64,000 bases of DNA from Burkholderiaceae bacterium. Lineage in GTDB: Bacteria > Pseudomonadota > Gammaproteobacteria > Burkholderiales > Burkholderiaceae_C. The notes beneath the pieces were generated by a model that saw nothing but the letters and a program-made list of their open reading frames with translations, searched no databases and was not told where the DNA came from. The translations under genes were made by a program, and so were the position numbers. The stretch lies in NCBI GenBank assembly GCA_030123545.1, contig CP126124.1, positions 3,038,001 through 3,102,000 on the forward strand, written 5' to 3'. Below, piece by piece: positions 36,566-44,617 of this stretch (the stretch's first letter is position 1; each line of letters begins with the position of its first letter).

Positions 36566-38586
36566 GTCGACACCACCAGCAGCGTCGCGACCAGCGTCAC
36601 GAAGCTGTACAGCAGGTAGACGGAAATGCGGCCCTGCTGCATCTTTCCGAACAGGCGCGCGAGGGCTTGGGTCAGATCCATGATCGGTAGGTACAGCCAG
36701 TACCAAAAATGGTCCTCGATCGTCATGCGGTAGCGTGGCTGCGCGTCGAACGGGGTCGGTAGATCGCGCCGCATCCGGAAGAACGGCTCGAAGATCTGGC
36801 GGATCGGCTGGCCGAAGCCCTCGGCCGTGTCCTGCATGCGCGCGGTCACCCACGGATAGCCGCAGGCCCAGGGCAGACCGCGCCGCATCCGCCCGTGGTA
36901 GAACACGCGCACCAGCAGGTACGCGAGCGCAAAGCTCGCCAGGATGCCGAGCAGAAAGATCATCGGGCCGTAGCTCGCCTGCTGCAGGCTGTTCGGCGCC
37001 AGCAGCCAGCCGCTGGCTGCCGCGCGCTCACCCAGGCCCGCGTGGACGAGCTGCTGCGTCACCGGGTCGATCCACTGGATGAACTGGGTCGGCAGCAGGC
37101 CGAGCGCGACGCAGCCGAGCACCAGCCACACCATGCCGGCGCGCTCCCAGCCGCCGGCATCGTGCGCGTGCGCGAGCTTGTCCTCACGCGGCTGGCCGAG
37201 GAAGATCACGCCGAAGAACTTGACCATCGTGTAGCCTGCCAGCGCCGCCACCAGCGCGATCAGCGCCGCGACCACCGGGATCAGCATGGTCAGCAGCGGC
37301 ACTGGCAACCCAGTCGTGAACAGGAAGCTCTGCAGCAGCAGCCACTCCGACACGAAACCGCCGAGCGGCGGCAGGCCGGCGCTGGCCAGCACGCCCAGCA
37401 GCATCAGCCAGCCCACCCAGGGCATGGTCCGGATCAGGCCTCCCAACTTGCCCAGGCTTCGCTCCGACGTGGCGTGCAGCACGCTGCCGGTGCCGAGGAA
37501 CAGCAGGCTCTTGAAGCAGGCGTGGCTGGCAACGTGGTAGAGCGTGGCCGTCAAGGCCAGCGCGGCCAGGGGCTTCATGCCGTAGCCCGAGAAGATCAGC
37601 GTCAGGCCCATGCCGGCGAACAGCAGCCCCATGTTCTCGATCGACGAATAGGCCAGCAGCCGCTTCATGTCGGTCTGCACGGCAGCAAACACCACGCCCA
37701 CCATCGCAGTGACCAGGCCGACGGCCAGCAGCACCCCGCCCCACCACCAAAGCCGCAGGTGCAGCAGATCGAGAGACACGCGCAGCAAGCCGTAGATGGC
37801 GGTGTTGAGCATGACGCCGCTCATCATCGCCGACACCGGTGACGGCGCGGCCGGGTGCGCCTCGGGCAGCCAGACGTGCAGCGGCAGGATGCCGGCCTTG
37901 GCGCCGAAGCCGAACAGCGCCAGCAGGAAACCAACCGATGCCCAGAACGGCGTCAGCGCCTGCGCCCGCATGTTGCCGAACGTGTAGTCGCCGGTGTTGG
38001 CCTGCAGCACGGCGAAGCACAGCAGCACCGCGATCGCGCCGATGTGCGCCATCACGATGTAGAGGTAGCCGGCGCTGCGCACCTCGGCAATGCGGTGGTT
38101 CGCCGTCACCAGAAAGAACGACGACAGCGCCATCGTCTCCCACATCACCATGAACGAGTAGGCGTCGTCGGCCAGCACGACTCCCGCCATGCTGGCCAGG
38201 AACACGTGGTACTCCAGGCACAGCAGGCCCGGCGGCGTGCCCTCGCCCCTGCGGAAGTAGCCCGCCGCGAAGACGGAAATGCCGGCCGCGGCTCCGCCGA
38301 TGACCATCAGGAAGTACGCAGCGAGGTTGTCCAGTCGCAGATGGAACGGCAGCGCCGGCAGGCCGATCGGGAGCACCGCGACCTCGGGGGTGCCGGGCAG
38401 CGCGCTCAGCGCAAGACCGAACAGCGCCAGCCCGAGCAGTCCGCCGACCGGAAACAGCACCTGGGCCACCAGTGCGAGTCGACGCAGGGCGAACACCCCA
38501 GCAACACCCACGAGCAGCCAGGCCAGCAGCACCACGAGCATCCAGTCGAGGCAGAGCCATTGCGTCAACGGAGCCAGGCCACTCAC
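36562..38586 (-). CDS. hyfB: Proton-pumping antiporter-type subunit (HyfB/NuoL-like)
   Basis: 674-residue polytopic protein, same size as E. coli HyfB (672). Mrp-antiporter core with Glu in VMWETMALSSFF, Lys in FGFGAKAGILPLHVWLPEAHPAAPSPVSAMMS, LAYSSIENMGLL, and an extended C-terminal part (YGPMIFLLGILASFALAYLLV, final helix at the end) typical of HyfB/NuoL. It starts at a GTG (38586), three bases after the stop of the ribbon-helix-helix gene, so the regulator and the complex form one operon. Confidence 0.92.
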   Translation of the reverse strand: MSGLAPLTQWLCLDWMLVVLLAWLLVGVAGVFALRRLALVAQVLFPVGGLLGLALFGLALSALPGTPEVAVLPIGLPALPFHLRLDNLAAYFLMVIGGAAAGISVFAAGYFRRGEGTPPGLLCLEYHVFLASMAGVVLADDAYSFMVMWETMALSSFFLVTANHRIAEVRSAGYLYIVMAHIGAIAVLLCFAVLQANTGDYTFGNMRAQALTPFWASVGFLLALFGFGAKAGILPLHVWLPEAHPAAPSPVSAMMSGVMLNTAIYGLLRVSLDLLHLRLWWWGGVLLAVGLVTAMVGVVFAAVQTDMKRLLAYSSIENMGLLFAGMGLTLIFSGYGMKPLAALALTATLYHVASHACFKSLLFLGTGSVLHATSERSLGKLGGLIRTMPWVGWLMLLGVLASAGLPPLGGFVSEWLLLQSFLFTTGLPVPLLTMLIPVVAALIALVAALAGYTMVKFFGVIFLGQPREDKLAHAHDAGGWERAGMVWLVLGCVALGLLPTQFIQWIDPVTQQLVHAGLGERAAASGWLLAPNSLQQASYGPMIFLLGILASFALAYLLVRVFYHGRMRRGLPWACGYPWVTARMQDTAEGFGQPIRQIFEPFFRMRRDLPTPFDAQPRYRMTIEDHFWYWLYLPIMDLTQALARLFGKMQQGRISVYLLYSFVTLVATLLVVST

Positions 38587-38589
38587 CGC

Positions 38590-38877
38590 TCAGCCATCCG
38601 CGCGCTTCGTGCGCCCTAAACGCCGCTTGGCGGGAGCCGGGGCGCCGTCCTTCGAAGGCGACTTCGCCTCGGGCGCAGCCGCCTCGCCGGCGGGCATGGA
38701 TTGGTTCGCGACCAGCCCGCTGGCCACGTACTGGACGCCATGCTGAGCCAGGTATTCGCGGATGAGCTGCCGCACGACCTGCGACGGCGTCAGGTCCTGC
38801 TGCGCGCACAGGCGCTCGAACGCCGCCTTCTTGTTCGGATCGATGAGCAGCGTCAGCCGCGCCGTCTTGAGTTCCAT
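38590..38877 (-). CDS. Ribbon-helix-helix DNA-binding protein heading the hyf-like operon
   Basis: 95 residues. The N-terminal ARLTLLIDPNKKAAFERLCAQQDLTPSQVVRQLIREYL matches the CopG/Arc ribbon-helix-helix fold (beta strand, then two helices). The C-terminal tail is basic and Ala/Pro/Lys-rich (APAPAKRRLGRTKRADG). It is the first gene of the operon, and a 7-bp inverted repeat lies just upstream of its start, so it is probably an autorepressor controlling the complex. The signal it responds to is unknown. Confidence 0.85.
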   Translation of the reverse strand: MELKTARLTLLIDPNKKAAFERLCAQQDLTPSQVVRQLIREYLAQHGVQYVASGLVANQSMPAGEAAAPEAKSPSKDGAPAPAKRRLGRTKRADG

Positions 38878-38888
38878 GAAGTCTCTCT

Positions 38889-38907
38889 ATGGTAATGTTG
38901 TTACCAT
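38889..38907. promoter_or_regulatory. Inverted-repeat operator ATGGTAA-N5-TTACCAT
   Basis: Perfect 7-bp arms (38889-38895 and 38901-38907) with a 5-base spacer, between the -10 box at 38917-38922 and the start codon at 38877. It would cover the start of transcription and the early leader. It is A+T-rich and conspicuous in this G+C-rich DNA; the ribbon-helix-helix protein is the natural candidate to bind it. Confidence 0.7.
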
Positions 38908-38916
38908 ATCAAGCAC

Positions 38917-38922
38917 ATTATA
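38917..38922 (-). promoter_or_regulatory. Consensus -10 box (TATAAT) of the hyf-like operon
   Basis: Perfect TATAAT on the minus strand, 40 bases upstream of the ATG at 38877. No good -35 box 17 bases upstream (CGCGAT), so an activator or very weak basal promoter may be involved. Transcription would begin near 38910, against the operator. Confidence 0.55.
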
Positions 38923-39071
38923 GATGAGTGTCAGCGGCGATCGCGCGATCGGCCACATGACGACCGTGCGCTAGTCGGTTTGCTGCCGCTTGCGATCGCA
39001 CGGCTGGTCTGGGACGATCTGCACACCTGTTGCGACCACCGACCCAGCCGGGTCGCCGCGGCACCCCCCGG

Positions 39072-39077
39072 TAGAAT
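39072..39077 (+). promoter_or_regulatory. Possible -10 box (TAGAAT) for DUF3460-scpA
   Basis: TAGAAT in CCGGTAGAATCGAGG, 21 bases before the ATG at 39098. Matches the TAGAAT/TAAAAT style seen before other housekeeping genes here. No clear -35. The rest of the gap from 38923 holds a GCGATCGCGCGATCGCC palindrome and nothing else recognised. Confidence 0.4.
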
Positions 39078-39097
39078 CGAGGCAGAGGTTTCAGCCC

Positions 39098-39355
39098 ATG
39101 CATCTATTCCGCCGCCCCGACTACCGGTCTGAAGTGACCCAGTTCATCGACCAGCTCAAGACCGAGCGGCCGAACTTGGAAGCCGGGCAGCGCTTTGGCC
39201 GCTCGCTGTTGTGGGACACGAACGTGAACCGCGCGGCCTGGGTCGGTTACCAAAAGGCCGAGGTGCCGCAGAAGCCCTACGTGTACTACGACAACGTCAA
39301 GAACACGCGCGGCACGACGCCGGAGCCGGAGCCGGCCGGCGACACAGCCGGATGA
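39098..39355 (+). CDS. DUF3460 family protein
   Basis: 85-residue protein of a family found in Burkholderiales next to scpA: MHLFRRPDYRSEVTQFIDQL at the start, RFGRSLLWDTNVNR in the middle, VPQKPYVYYDN near the end. Function unknown. The C-terminus is short, charged and probably disordered (TTPEPEPAGDTAG). Stop overlaps the scpA start (ATGA). Confidence 0.88.
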   Translation: MHLFRRPDYRSEVTQFIDQLKTERPNLEAGQRFGRSLLWDTNVNRAAWVGYQKAEVPQKPYVYYDNVKNTRGTTPEPEPAGDTAG

Positions 39356-40206
39356 GCGCCTCGCCCGAGGCCGACGCGTTGCGGGCGTCGGCCGATGATC
39401 CGGCCGCGATGCCGCAGGTGGTGGACCAGGTCGCGCTCGCGCGGCTGTATGGCGAACCGCTGTTCGCGCTGCCGCAGGACCTGTACATCCCGCCGGACGC
39501 GCTCGAAGTGTTCCTGGAGGCGTTCGAAGGGCCGCTCGATCTGCTGCTGTACCTGATCCGCAAGCAGAACTTCAACATCCTCGACATCCCGATGGCCGCG
39601 CTCACGCGCCAGTACCTGGTCTACGTCGACGAGATCCGCGGCCGCAATCTGGAACTGGCGGCCGAGTACCTGCTGATGGCGGCCATGCTGATCGAGATCA
39701 AGTCGCGCATGCTGCTGCCGCCGAAGAAGCTCGCGCAGGGCGAAGAACCGGAAGACCCGCGCGCCGAGTTGGTGCGCCGGCTGCTCGAGTACGAGCGCAT
39801 CAAGCTCGCGGCGGCACGGCTCAATGACCTGCCGCAGTTTGGACGCGATTTCCTGAAGGCCGAGGTCTACATCGAGCAGGCGCTGCAGCCGCGCTTTCCC
39901 GACGTCAACGTGATCGACCTGCAGGAAGCCTGGCGGAGCATCCTGAAGCGGGCGCGGCTGGTGCAGCACCACAGGATCAGCCGCGAGGAACTGTCGGTGC
40001 GCGAGCACATGAGCCTGGTGCTGCGCCGCCTGCAGGGCCGACGCTTCGTCGAGTTCGAGACCCTGTTCGACCCTGCGCTGGGCGCGCCGGTGCTGGTGGT
40101 CACCTTCATCGCCGTGCTCGAACTGGCCAAGGAGGCGCTGATCGAGGTCACGCAGGCGGAAGGCTATGCGCCGATCTACCTGCGGCTCGCGTTCGCGTCG
40201 GCTTGA
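39352..40206 (+). CDS. scpA: Segregation and condensation protein A
   Basis: Kleisin subunit that bridges the SMC head domains in chromosome condensation. 284 residues: FLEAFEGPLDLLLYLIRKQNFNILDIPM is the kleisin N-terminal signature, followed by LAAEYLLMAAMLIEIKSRMLLP; the C-terminal winged helix ends VLELAKEALIEVTQAEGYAPIYL. The first 45 residues are an extra tail common in betaproteobacteria. ATG 39352 overlaps the DUF3460 stop. No scpB follows. Confidence 0.95.
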   Translation: MSASPEADALRASADDPAAMPQVVDQVALARLYGEPLFALPQDLYIPPDALEVFLEAFEGPLDLLLYLIRKQNFNILDIPMAALTRQYLVYVDEIRGRNLELAAEYLLMAAMLIEIKSRMLLPPKKLAQGEEPEDPRAELVRRLLEYERIKLAAARLNDLPQFGRDFLKAEVYIEQALQPRFPDVNVIDLQEAWRSILKRARLVQHHRISREELSVREHMSLVLRRLQGRRFVEFETLFDPALGAPVLVVTFIAVLELAKEALIEVTQAEGYAPIYLRLAFASA

Positions 40207-40212
40207 TGGAGG

Positions 40213-40433
40213 ATCCACCCCCAGCCTGCGCGCTACTTGCGTGTCGCTCCGCCAACCCCCTGAAGGGGGCTGAGGGCCGCGACTCCGAGCCTGCCTGCGC
40301 AGGCTTGGACGGCCCGAAGGGGCGGTGCCTCTGGCGCCGCCGCGGCCTGCAAGGCCCGCCAGCGGCCGAGCAAAGCCCGATCCGCGGCGGCCGCTGGCAT
40401 GGCCTGCGCCGCGGTTCGGACGTCGCACCAGTC
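40213..40433. repeat. GC-rich repeat cluster between scpA and the sigma factor gene
   Basis: The gap between two converging genes is almost filled by repeat material: CCACCCCCAGCCTGCGCGC, GTGTCGCTCCGCCAACCCCCT, the hairpin CCCCC-TGAA-GGGGG (40256-40269), GCCTGCCTGCGCAGGC, and AAGGGGCGG. The same order of parts, reversed, is between boxC and boxB (21700-21793). It may act as a bidirectional terminator. Confidence 0.7.
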
Positions 40434-41693
40434 TCAACGCGTCGCCTGCAGCGCGGCTACGCGCCGCTGCAGGAAGCGGCGCACTGCGGCATCGCTCTCC
40501 AGGCCGATCGCCCGCTGGTAAGCCGCAACGGCCGCACGATCGTCTCCGCTGCGCGCGAGCAGATCGGCGCGCGCCGCCCAATACGGTTGGTAGTCGGCCA
40601 GCCGCGGGTCCTGCGCCAGCGCATCGAGCGCGGTCAGGGCACCGGTCGCGCCGTCGCGCTCGGCCAGCGCCACCGCCCGGTTCAGCGCCGCCACCGGTGA
40701 GCCGGTGAGCGCGTGCAGCGCGTCGTACAGCGTCACGATCGCATCCCAATCGGCGCGGCCGATCCGGCGCCGCGCGCAATGGGCCGACTGCACCGCCGCC
40801 TCGAGCTGAAACCGCCCCATGCGTTTGAGTCCCCCGGCGCGTCGCAGCAGGTCTTCGGCCTCGGCGATCAGGTCGGCATCCCACAGCGCCGTGTCCTGCG
40901 CGTCCAGCGGCACGTAGTCGCCGGCGGGGTCGCGCCGCGCCGCCCGGCGCGCGTGGGCGTGCAGCATCAGCGCGAGCAGCCCGAGCGCCTCGGGCTCCTG
41001 CGGCAGCAGCGCCGCCCCCAGCCGCCCGAGCCAGATCGCCTCGTCGGCCAGGTTGCGCCGGCGCGGATCGGCGCCGCCGGCATCGACCCAGCCTTCGGCG
41101 TAGGCCGCGTAAATGGCCTCCAGCACCGCGTCGAGCCGCTCGGGCAGCTGCGCGCGCCCGGGCACCTCGAGGCCGATCCCCGCCTGCCGGATTCGGGCCT
41201 TCGCCCGCACCAGCCGCTGCCCCATCGCGGCGGGCGCGATCAGGAACGCGGAGGCGATCGTCGCCGCATCGAAGCCGAGCACCGTCTGCAGCATCAGCGG
41301 CGCGCGCACGCCGCGGTCGATTGCCGGATGCGCGCAGGCGAACAGCAGTTCGAGCCGGCGGTCCGGCAGCGCGTCATCTGCTTTCGGCTCGGCCAGCTGA
41401 TCGAGCAGCGCGAGATGCGCGCTCGCCTGCTCGCCCAGCCTGCGCCGGCGCCACGCGTCCGCCAGGCGCCGGCGCGCGACCGTCAGCAACCACGCCTCCG
41501 CGTTCGCCGGCACGCCGCGCGCCGGCCATTCGGTGAGCGCGGCGGCAAAGGCGTCGGAGAGCGCGTCCTCGGCGCCGGCGAGGTCGCGGGTGCGCGCCGC
41601 GAGCACCGCCACCAGCTTGCCGTAGCTGCGCCGCGCGGCGCCTTCGGCCTGCGCGCGGGCGGCGGATGCGGCGTCCACTGACACACCGCTCAC
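40434..41693 (-). CDS. ECF-type RNA polymerase sigma factor with C-terminal helical repeat domain
   Basis: 419 residues. Sigma region 2 (KLVAVLAARTRDLAGAEDALSDAFAAAL and WLLTVARRRLADAWRRRR) and region 4 (TIASAFLIAPAAMGQRLVRAKARIR) are followed by the long TPR-like C-terminal domain (DUF6596) that marks the ECF42 group. ECF42 factors lie beside YciI/DGPF proteins, as here, and the C-terminal domain rather than an anti-sigma factor seems to control them. It starts at GTG 41693, five bases after the YciI stop. It reads toward scpA. Confidence 0.9.
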   Translation of the reverse strand: MSGVSVDAASAARAQAEGAARRSYGKLVAVLAARTRDLAGAEDALSDAFAAALTEWPARGVPANAEAWLLTVARRRLADAWRRRRLGEQASAHLALLDQLAEPKADDALPDRRLELLFACAHPAIDRGVRAPLMLQTVLGFDAATIASAFLIAPAAMGQRLVRAKARIRQAGIGLEVPGRAQLPERLDAVLEAIYAAYAEGWVDAGGADPRRRNLADEAIWLGRLGAALLPQEPEALGLLALMLHAHARRAARRDPAGDYVPLDAQDTALWDADLIAEAEDLLRRAGGLKRMGRFQLEAAVQSAHCARRRIGRADWDAIVTLYDALHALTGSPVAALNRAVALAERDGATGALTALDALAQDPRLADYQPYWAARADLLARSGDDRAAVAAYQRAIGLESDAAVRRFLQRRVAALQATR

Positions 41694-41698
41694 GCCGC

Positions 41699-42055
41699 TC
41701 AGGGCGCGTCCATCGGCCAGACCGGACGCACCTCCACCGCGCCGTGGCTGGCCGCAGGGCAGCGGGCGGCCCAGGACAGCGCGGCGTCGAGATCGGGCAC
41801 GTCGATCAGGTAGTAGCCGCCGAGCTGTTCGCGCGTCTCGATGAACGGGCCGTTCAGCACCTCGGTGCGGCCATCCCGCATCTTGACCGTGGTCGCGGTG
41901 TCGGCCGGCCGCAGCCGGTTGCCGGCGCGCATCACGCCGGCCTGCGTCAGCGCTTCGGTGTAGGCGCCGTAAGCGGCAAGCGCGGCCCCGCGCTCGGCCT
42001 CGCGCAACGCCGCAAGCCCGGCCGGATCGACGTGGATCAGCAGCATGTATTCCAT
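41699..42055 (-). CDS. YciI-like DGPF-domain protein
   Basis: 118 residues: MEYMLLIHVDPAGL at the start, GNRLRPADTATTVKMRDGRTEVLNGPFIETREQLGGYYLIDVPDLDAAL with the NGPF variant of the DGPF motif, and EVRPVWPM at the end. These dimeric alpha-beta proteins accompany ECF42 sigma factors; their reaction is unknown. Translated just ahead of the sigma factor gene on the same strand. Confidence 0.88.
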   Translation of the reverse strand: MEYMLLIHVDPAGLAALREAERGAALAAYGAYTEALTQAGVMRAGNRLRPADTATTVKMRDGRTEVLNGPFIETREQLGGYYLIDVPDLDAALSWAARCPAASHGAVEVRPVWPMDAP

Positions 42056-42198
42056 TGCAAGCTCCTTGGTTCGTGATCGCGCACCGTGCGCGATCCTGAC
42101 AATGTCGGACGGCCGACCGCGGTTTCGACAGCGCTGCGGATACTTTTCGCGAGGCGGCGCCCGCGATCCGGCGGCGCGGCGGGCGAAGGGCGGGCGCT

Positions 42199-43206
42199 CT
42201 ACGGGCGCTCGCTCGTCGGCTCGCGCTCCATCAGCGCGGCGACCGCCGCGCGCGCATCGAGCGTGCCGTCCAGCAGTGCCACCACGCCTTCGGCGATCGG
42301 CATCGAAACGCCCAGCTGCGCGGCGCGCTGCACCACCGCACGCGCGCAGTACACACCTTCGGCGACATGGCCGAGCGACGCGACCGCCTGCGCCAGCGTC
42401 TGGCCGCGCGCCAGCGCCAGCCCGACCTGGCGGTTGCGGCTCAGGTCGCCGGTCGCGGTCAGCACCAGATCGCCGAGACCCGACAGCCCCATGAAGGTGT
42501 CGGCGCGCGCGCCTAAGCCAAGCCCGAGCCGCGTCATTTCGGCCAGGCCGCGCGTGATCAGCGCCGCGCGCGCGTTCAGCCCCAGGCCCAGGCCGTCGCA
42601 CAGTCCGGTGGCGATCGCCAGCACGTTCTTCACCGCGCCGCCGACCTCGACGCCGGTCACGTCGTCGTTCGTGTAGACGCGAAGCCGCGGGCCGTGGAAC
42701 GCGTCGACCAGCGCGGTACGCACACTCTGATGCGCGCTTGCCGCGACCAGTGCGGTCGGCTGGCCGCGCGCGACCTCGGCCGCGAAGCTCGGCCCGCTGA
42801 GCACGCCGGCGCGCAAGGAGGGTGCGACCTGCTGCTGGATCTCGTGCGCCATCAGGCCGGTGGCTCCGGCAGCTCCAGTTTCGAACCCCTTGCAAAGCCA
42901 AGCCAGCGGCTGCTGGGCGCCCTGCAGTTGCACGAGCAGATCGCGCAGGCCGGACATCGGCGTCGCGATGACGATCAGTTCCTGCCCGGCCAGCGCGGCG
43001 GCGAGCGGGCCGCTCTGCAGGAAAAGCGCGGCCGGCAGTACGACGCCCGGCAGGTAGCGCGCGTTCACGCGCTGCGAATGCATCGCCGCGGCCTGCTTTG
43101 CGTCGCGCGCCCACAGCGTGACGCGATGCCGCGCCGACGCGTCGCCGGCCGCCGCGGCCGCCAGCGCGGTACCCCAGGCGCCCGCGCCGACAACTATGAT
43201 TTTCAT
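42199..43206 (-). CDS. gpsA: Glycerol-3-phosphate dehydrogenase [NAD(P)+]
   Basis: Makes sn-glycerol 3-phosphate for phospholipids. 335 residues: N-terminal Rossmann motif IIVVGAGAWGTALA, CKGFETGAAG, SGPSFAAEVARGQPTAL, catalytic Lys region GGAVKNVLAIATGL and LSGLGDLVLTATGDLSRNR. Preceded on the same strand by rhodanese, grxC and secB, a conserved betaproteobacterial cluster. The start codon lies in a small ATG-containing palindrome (CTATGA-TTT-TCATAG). Confidence 0.96.
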   Translation of the reverse strand: MKIIVVGAGAWGTALAAAAAGDASARHRVTLWARDAKQAAAMHSQRVNARYLPGVVLPAALFLQSGPLAAALAGQELIVIATPMSGLRDLLVQLQGAQQPLAWLCKGFETGAAGATGLMAHEIQQQVAPSLRAGVLSGPSFAAEVARGQPTALVAASAHQSVRTALVDAFHGPRLRVYTNDDVTGVEVGGAVKNVLAIATGLCDGLGLGLNARAALITRGLAEMTRLGLGLGARADTFMGLSGLGDLVLTATGDLSRNRQVGLALARGQTLAQAVASLGHVAEGVYCARAVVQRAAQLGVSMPIAEGVVALLDGTLDARAAVAALMEREPTSERP

Positions 43207-43258
43207 AGCATACTGCGCAGGATGGGTATCGGCTTCAGGCCGAAATGATGATGAAAAC

Positions 43259-43723
43259 CTACTGGGCCGCGACCGCCGGCGGCTGCGCCGCGCCGTCGCC
43301 GCCCTGCTGTTGCTGCTGTTCGTACATCGCCTGGAAGTTGATTTCCGTCAGGTGCACCGGCGGAAACCCGGCGCGCTGGATCAGGTCGGCGACGTTGCCG
43401 CGCAGGTACGGGTAGACGATCTGCGGGCAGGCGATGCCGAGGATCGGGCCGGTCTGCTCGGCCGGCAGGTTGCGCAACTCGAAGATGCCGGCCTGGCGGG
43501 CCTCGACCAGGAACACCGTCTTCTCGCCGATCTTGGTCTGCACGGTGGCGGTGACGGTGACCTCGAACAGGCCGTCGGTCACCTGACCGGCGTTGACGCC
43601 GAGCTGAATGTCGACGGTCGGTTGCTGCTGCTCGAGCAGGATCGCCGGCGAGTTGGGTTGCTCCAGCGAGGCTTCCTTCAGATAGACGCGCTGGATCTGG
43701 AACACGGGGGCTTCGTCGGCCAT
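43259..43723 (-). CDS. secB: Protein-export chaperone SecB
   Basis: Homotetrameric chaperone that holds preproteins unfolded and hands them to SecA. 154 residues: FQIQRVYLKEASLEQPNSP at the start, VTATVQTKIGEKTVFLVEARQAGIF, LGIACPQIVYPYLRGNVADLIQRAGFPPVHLTEINFQAMY, and a Gln/Ala-rich acidic-poor tail. It lies between grxC and gpsA on one strand. Confidence 0.97.
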   Translation of the reverse strand: MADEAPVFQIQRVYLKEASLEQPNSPAILLEQQQPTVDIQLGVNAGQVTDGLFEVTVTATVQTKIGEKTVFLVEARQAGIFELRNLPAEQTGPILGIACPQIVYPYLRGNVADLIQRAGFPPVHLTEINFQAMYEQQQQQGGDGAAQPPAVAAQ

Positions 43724-43813
43724 GGGATCTCTCTCAAGTCAAGGGGCGGTCGGTTCGGACCGGTGCGGGGTGCGTCGAATGTTGCAGCGCGCCGCACTGC
43801 GCCAGCGATTATC

Positions 43814-44089
43814 TCAGGGCGTATGGAGCAGCGGCATCAGGCCGCCGCGGTAGTCGAGCGCGAGCAGATCGTCGCAGCCGCCGACATGGGTCTCGCCGAT
43901 GAAGATCTGCGGCACGGTGCGCCGGCCGGTGCGCTGCATCATCAGAACCCGCTGCGCCGGATCCTCGTCGACGCGGATTTCGTCGATCTGCGTCACGCCG
44001 CGCTCGCGCAGCACCTGCTTCGCGCGAATGCAGTAAGGGCAGACGGCGGTGGTGTACATCGTCACCGGTTGCATGGCGCGGGTACTCAT
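43814..44089 (-). CDS. grxC: Glutaredoxin 3
   Basis: 91-residue dithiol glutaredoxin that reduces disulfides with glutathione. Active site Cys17-Pro-Tyr-Cys20; TVPQIFIGETHVGGCDDLLAL carries the cis-Pro loop and glutathione-binding GG-CDD. Start ATG 44089 overlaps the rhodanese stop. Part of the rhodanese-grxC-secB-gpsA cluster. Confidence 0.96.
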   Translation of the reverse strand: MSTRAMQPVTMYTTAVCPYCIRAKQVLRERGVTQIDEIRVDEDPAQRVLMMQRTGRRTVPQIFIGETHVGGCDDLLALDYRGGLMPLLHTP

Positions 44090-44499
44090 CGGGAGGAAGT
44101 TTGCAGCGGCAGGTTCGCGTCCTTCCAGGCCTTCAGGCCGCCGCCCAGCGTCTGCGCGTGCTCGAAGCCGAGCTTGCGCGCGGCGGCGAGCGCGCGGCCG
44201 GCGCGCACGCCGGTGGCGCAGACCAGGATCAGCGGCACGGTCTTGTTCTTCACGGTGTCGGCCAGCTTCGCCTCGAACTGGCCCAGCGGCAGGTTCTTCG
44301 CGCCGCCGATATGCCCGGCGGCGAATTCGTCGGGCTCGCTGACATCGACGACCACCGCGCGCTCGCGGTTGATCAACTGCACCGCCGCCGCCGGGTCCAG
44401 CCCGCCGCCGCCGCGCCGGTTCAGCAGTGGCCACAGCAGCATGCCGCCGGACACCAGCACCACGCACAGCAGCAGCCAGTTTTCAATGATGAATTTCAC
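44086..44499 (-). CDS. Membrane-anchored rhodanese-like protein
   Basis: 137 residues: one N-terminal membrane helix (WLLLCVVLVSGGMLLWPLL) and a rhodanese domain with VVDVSEPDEFAAGHIGGAKNLPLGQ and active-site Cys94 in LVCATGVRAG. It would transfer or store sulfane sulfur at the membrane. Conserved first gene before grxC and secB; divergent from gpmA. Confidence 0.92.
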   Translation of the reverse strand: MKFIIENWLLLCVVLVSGGMLLWPLLNRRGGGGLDPAAAVQLINRERAVVVDVSEPDEFAAGHIGGAKNLPLGQFEAKLADTVKNKTVPLILVCATGVRAGRALAAARKLGFEHAQTLGGGLKAWKDANLPLQTSSR

Positions 44500-44539
44500 G
44501 CAGTTCCTTGTCGGCTATTTGGGATAAAGCCGCTCATTC

Positions 44540-44545
44540 TAAAAT
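44540..44545 (+). promoter_or_regulatory. Possible -10 box (TAAAAT) for gpmA
   Basis: TAAAAT in CATTCTAAAATGCAGGG, 73 bases before the gpmA ATG, in the same TTCTAAAAT setting as in front of metG. No convincing -35 box. Confidence 0.4.
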
Positions 44546-44617
44546 GCAGGGCTTTGCACCTGAATTCGCGTCGGAATTGACGCCCCGGACGGACGACCGA
44601 AAGCGGGCGGACCCCAC

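Noticed and set aside
43190..43215. CTATGA-TTT-TCATAG palindrome at the gpsA start as another GCTAT...ATAGC repeat
   Set aside because: It mainly reflects the start codon and the conserved MKIIV coding sequence; the flanking parts of the repeat family are missing.
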